Positions 25,116 through 27,283 of a stretch of DNA of 27,283 bases are shown here, piece by piece (position 1 is the first letter of the stretch; each line of letters opens with the position of its first letter). The DNA is from JBFLVQ01 sp040758525 (GTDB taxonomy: Bacteria; Acidobacteriota; Blastocatellia; Chloracidobacteriales; JADJPF01). The position numbers and the translations under genes are program-made. Where the stretch lies: assembly GCA_040758525.1 (NCBI GenBank), contig JBFLVQ010000044.1, forward strand, positions 1 to 27,283. The letters run 5' to 3'. The notes under the pieces are model-generated. The model was not told where the DNA came from and did no database searches. It saw only the letters and a program-made list of their open reading frames with translations.

Positions 25116-26405
25116 ATGCTTGCTAGTAATCACAAACCGATTGAGATATTAGTGGTTGATGATGATCCTGATATATGTTTACTTGTTAAAATCTTCTTAC
25201 AGAAAGAAGGATTTGCTGCTATAACCACAAATTCCATAACAGAGGCGTTATCTGCACTTACCAAAGGTATGCCTGATGGTATTATTACAGATATTGTATT
25301 GCCTGACGGCACAGGTTATCAGTTAGTAGAGCTAGTACGTAAATTGTTGGGTGGGGAGAGACCAGTCATATTAATGATCAGTTCACTAAACGGGTTTTTG
25401 GATAAAGTAGAAGCTATTCGTTGTGGTGCAGATGGATATTTTGAGAAACCATTAGATTGGGAAGTATTGTTGCGCAGACTCCTCTACCTGTTGGAAAGGA
25501 AGGAGGTTGATCCATCGCGTATTATAGTTGTGTCAGATGATGAAAGCATTTTTTACAAGTCATTACTAGAATCAGCAGGCTATCAGGTTTACCTATCTAC
25601 AGATTCTCGAAATTTTGAGACCGATTTGAAGACCTACCAACCGGATCTAGTCATCGTAGAGAAATTACAACATGGTTTATCAGAGGCAGATCTAATCAAT
25701 TTTCTTCGACAAGATGAACGATATGCTACTTTACCGGTATTAGTGTTGCTTGAAATAGGAAATGAGCAGGTTGAAAACAACCTTAAAAATATAAACAGTA
25801 ATGGTATACTGATAAAACCTTTTCCACCAGGGATACTACTTTCAATGGTAGCGTCTCGAATTGAACAAGCTCAGCTTGTGAAGAATTTACTAGTTCGTGA
25901 CGGCTTAACAAGATTACTGACCCATCGCGCATTTGAGGAGCGAGCTAGCGCCTTATTAGCACGACGTCGCCGCTATCCTCAAATTTCATCTGCATTTGTT
26001 ATGATCGATCTGGATCACTTTAAATCAGTAAATGATCGCTATGGACACCCTGTAGGAGATATTGTGTTGATATCTCTTGCCAAGCTTTTTCAACGTCGAT
26101 TACGACGTTCAGATATTATTGGCCGTTATGGTGGTGAGGAGTTTGCTGTTATAATTGACGATCTACAAGAAAATGATGTTATACGACTGCTCTCTCTCTT
26201 ACTGGATGAGTTTAGGAATATTCGACATAAAGCCACAGATGGTTCTCTTTTTCAAGCTAGCTTTAGTGTTGGCATTGCCATGTGGGAACCAGCAATGACA
26301 CTAGAAAGTTGGAAGCAAGCTGCCGATAATGCTCTCTATGCAGCTAAAGCAGCCGGGCGAAATTGCATCCGGACGTACCAAAAGTCACATGCTATTACCA
26401 GCTAG
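25116..26405 (+). CDS. PleD-like REC-REC-GGDEF diguanylate cyclase
   Basis: The 429-residue response regulator makes c-di-GMP from GTP. REC1 (about 8-127) has the acidic pocket DDD (15-17), phosphoacceptor D59, S89 and K111. REC2 (about 134-252) is degenerate: the phosphoacceptor position is Glu (E182, in VIVEKLQHG), though K234 remains, matching the adaptor-type second receiver of PleD. The GGDEF domain (about 262-424) has DGLTRLLTHRAFEE, the active-site GGEEF (339-343) and an I-site RxxD (R330-D333) exactly five residues upstream, so product inhibition is expected. It is cytoplasmic. The ATG has no good Shine-Dalgarno sequence. Its sigma-54-like promoter suggests co-regulation with the EPS operon; the cognate kinase is not in the window. 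Confidence 0.93.
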   Translation: MLASNHKPIEILVVDDDPDICLLVKIFLQKEGFAAITTNSITEALSALTKGMPDGIITDIVLPDGTGYQLVELVRKLLGGERPVILMISSLNGFLDKVEAIRCGADGYFEKPLDWEVLLRRLLYLLERKEVDPSRIIVVSDDESIFYKSLLESAGYQVYLSTDSRNFETDLKTYQPDLVIVEKLQHGLSEADLINFLRQDERYATLPVLVLLEIGNEQVENNLKNINSNGILIKPFPPGILLSMVASRIEQAQLVKNLLVRDGLTRLLTHRAFEERASALLARRRRYPQISSAFVMIDLDHFKSVNDRYGHPVGDIVLISLAKLFQRRLRRSDIIGRYGGEEFAVIIDDLQENDVIRLLSLLLDEFRNIRHKATDGSLFQASFSVGIAMWEPAMTLESWKQAADNALYAAKAAGRNCIRTYQKSHAITS

Positions 26406-26518
26406 CCATGCTGGCCATTAAGAGCTCTTATTAAGGCATCTTCAATTGTTGTTATTAGTTCTTGTACTGTAAAAGGTTTTGGTAAAAACGCCTTTATCAT
26501 TCCTATAAGACTGGTTAG
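26402..26518 (-). pseudogene. C-terminal fragment of a response-regulator receiver domain
   Basis: On the minus strand, 38 codons ending in TAG read as the last third of a receiver domain: a GMIKAFLPKPFTVQEL segment with the conserved Lys-Pro, then a helix TTIEDALIRAL. The phosphoacceptor half is missing upstream (higher coordinates), where the sequence changes abruptly into a plus-strand kinase remnant. The stop codon overlaps that of the diguanylate cyclase gene. It is a decayed remnant, not a working gene. Confidence 0.6.
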
Positions 26519-26971
26519 TTCAAAATTTACCTCCCTGTAACTGAGGTTACAGCAGATGATTCGACAGAAAAGATATCTGCTCCATTGCCGATAATAATGA
26601 GGTGGTCCTGCTTGTAGATGATGAAGCCTTTATTCGGGAACTCACAACGCAGGCTCTTAAAAATCATGGCTATGAAGTTGTAACGGCCAATAATGGTGCA
26701 GAAGCTGTGTGGATCTATGCTAAAAATATGGAGAGAATTAAGGTTGTATTAATAGATATAGTCATTCCTTTATTGGATGGTCCTAATATTATCCGAGCAT
26801 TGAAAAGACTCAATCCCAAGATTAAAGATTATTGCTACCAGCGGATTAATAATGGATAGCGATTTAATAGCTGACGGAAGCATACAAAATTTCCTGTCGA
26901 AGCCTTATTCTGTAGAGAATCTGATGATGGCAATTTCGGTAGTGCTCAATGAGGAGATCGCCCAAATTTGA
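26519..26971 (+). pseudogene. Frameshifted remnant of a hybrid sensor kinase: kinase tail plus receiver domain
   Basis: Three frames must be joined to read this stretch. From 26519 the sequence gives FKIYLPVTEVTADDSTEK, the typical end of a histidine-kinase ATPase domain. After a one-base shift near 26598, a receiver follows with VVLLVDDEAFIREL and the phosphoacceptor in VVLIDIVIP. A second shift at about 26834 (one extra G after the AAA of NPKIK) restores the end, IIATSGLIMDSD through FLSKPYSVENL, to the TGA at 26971. The order is that of hybrid sensor kinases, but everything before the last strand of the kinase is gone. An 85-residue frame from GTG 26602 is open and could make a truncated receiver lacking the conserved Lys-Pro, so function is unlikely. 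Confidence 0.7.
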
Positions 26972-27283
26972 ATATTGAATTGGGTTTGCAGTAGTTGCGG
27001 AGCATTGTATCGCCATCCGTTAAAAGATGTACTCTATTGCTATTATGATAAATATCTATGCTTAAAGAGAACTAGCTATTGTGCAAAATTCCGCAGAAAA
27101 TTACACGCTGTTGGTGTTTTTCCCCGTTCTCTTACTAGAGGCTCTCCTTCCTCATTGCTAAGTAACGTCAATTCGAGATAAGCTCGCAGGAGGAAAGAGC
27201 TTTAGCTTGGCACGTGAGGTGCCAAGAGTTGTTAGAAGTAGCAGATAAAGCCCGCAACGGGCAGCATTATTAAGAGAAATAAT
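26972..27283. other. Window end without supportable gene; three small hairpins
   Basis: I recognise no gene here. Three perfect hairpins follow each other: AGCTC/GAGCT (27181-27201), CTTGGCAC/GTGCCAAG with a 5-base loop (27206-27226) and GCCCG/CGGGC with a CAA loop (27250-27262). None has a U-run. A 68-residue plus frame from TTG 26975 has two CxxC-like spots but no binding site or recognisable family. A minus-strand open stretch (about 27076-27200) contains LELTLLSNEEGEPLVRERGK but has no start. The sequence may continue the decayed region before it or be part of a structured RNA cut by the window edge. Confidence 0.4.

Noticed and set aside
26975..27181. 68-codon frame with CxxC-like cysteines as a zinc-ribbon or TnpB tail
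   Set aside because: TTG start without a binding site, spacing unlike known zinc ribbons, no TnpB catalytic or guide-RNA context.
27076..27200. Minus-strand open stretch as a gene
   Set aside because: About 41 codons with no start codon and no family match; at most a remnant.
27181..27262. RNase P RNA or tmRNA fragment
   Set aside because: GAGGAAAG and a GC-rich hairpin recall RNase P RNA, but the following conserved bases do not match.
1..27283. CRISPR arrays, tRNA or rRNA genes, insertion sequences, prophage
   Set aside because: No regularly spaced repeats, no cloverleaf-like sequence, no rRNA blocks, no transposase or integrase frames on either strand.

Overview
The window is almost wholly an exopolysaccharide (EPS) locus of a Gram-negative bacterium. 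The outer membrane is implied by a periplasmic/outer-membrane polysaccharide export protein and a 462-residue beta-barrel protein. Base composition looks mid-40s %GC by eye and is even along the window. The gene set and order (short Wza-like export protein, barrel, Wzz-like protein without kinase, ExeA-like ATPase, separate BY-kinase, priming transferase, FemAB/BcsL-type GNATs, polysaccharide deacetylase, Wzy-like polymerase) is the one known from XrtA (EpsH/PEP-CTERM) associated EPS clusters, but no exosortase and no Wzx flippase is present here. The phylum cannot be fixed from the sequence; the receiver-GGDEF protein and the receiver remnants would fit Acidobacteriota or a deltaproteobacterial-type lineage (low confidence).

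Layout. (1) 19-1146, minus: a GNAT-fold protein divergent from the main operon. (2) 1472-19990, plus: one long run of 15 genes with short gaps or overlaps. It holds export and assembly (1472-6997), the priming transferase (7054-8418), precursor supply (GlmS and a UDP-HexNAc dehydrogenase, 8548-11722), and glycosyltransferases, GNATs, deacetylase, polymerase and a DegT-type PLP protein (11719-19990). (3) 20011-20676, minus: a dienelactone-hydrolase-like protein. (4) 20848-24878, plus: ankyrin-repeat protein, PaaK/CapK-like adenylate-forming enzyme and DUF362 protein. (5) 25116-26405, plus: a PleD-like REC-REC-GGDEF diguanylate cyclase. (6) 26402-26971: frameshifted remnants of sensor-kinase/receiver genes, one on each strand, meeting head to head near 26518. 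(7) 26972-27283: no supportable gene, three small hairpins.

The most striking regulatory signal is that all five transcription-unit starts carry a -24/-12 element of the sigma-54 (RpoN) type: 1191-1206 minus, 1359-1374 plus, 20737-20752 minus, 20793-20808 plus and 24940-24955 plus. This ties the EPS operon, the ankyrin/CapK/DUF362 unit, the hydrolase and the c-di-GMP synthase into one predicted RpoN regulon. A second signal is a run of nine G residues forming the ribosome binding site of the priming glycosyltransferase, a candidate phase-variation tract at the committed step of EPS synthesis.

Predicted working model (inference): GlmS and the dehydrogenase feed UDP-GlcNAc and a UDP-HexNAc uronate. 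The priming enzyme loads undecaprenyl phosphate, and GT2 and GT4 enzymes extend the repeat unit. The GNATs, deacetylase, DegT protein, and perhaps the CapK/DUF362 pair, modify it. The Wzy-like protein polymerises it under Wzz/BY-kinase control, and Wza plus the barrel export it. The diguanylate cyclase would supply c-di-GMP in the same regulon.
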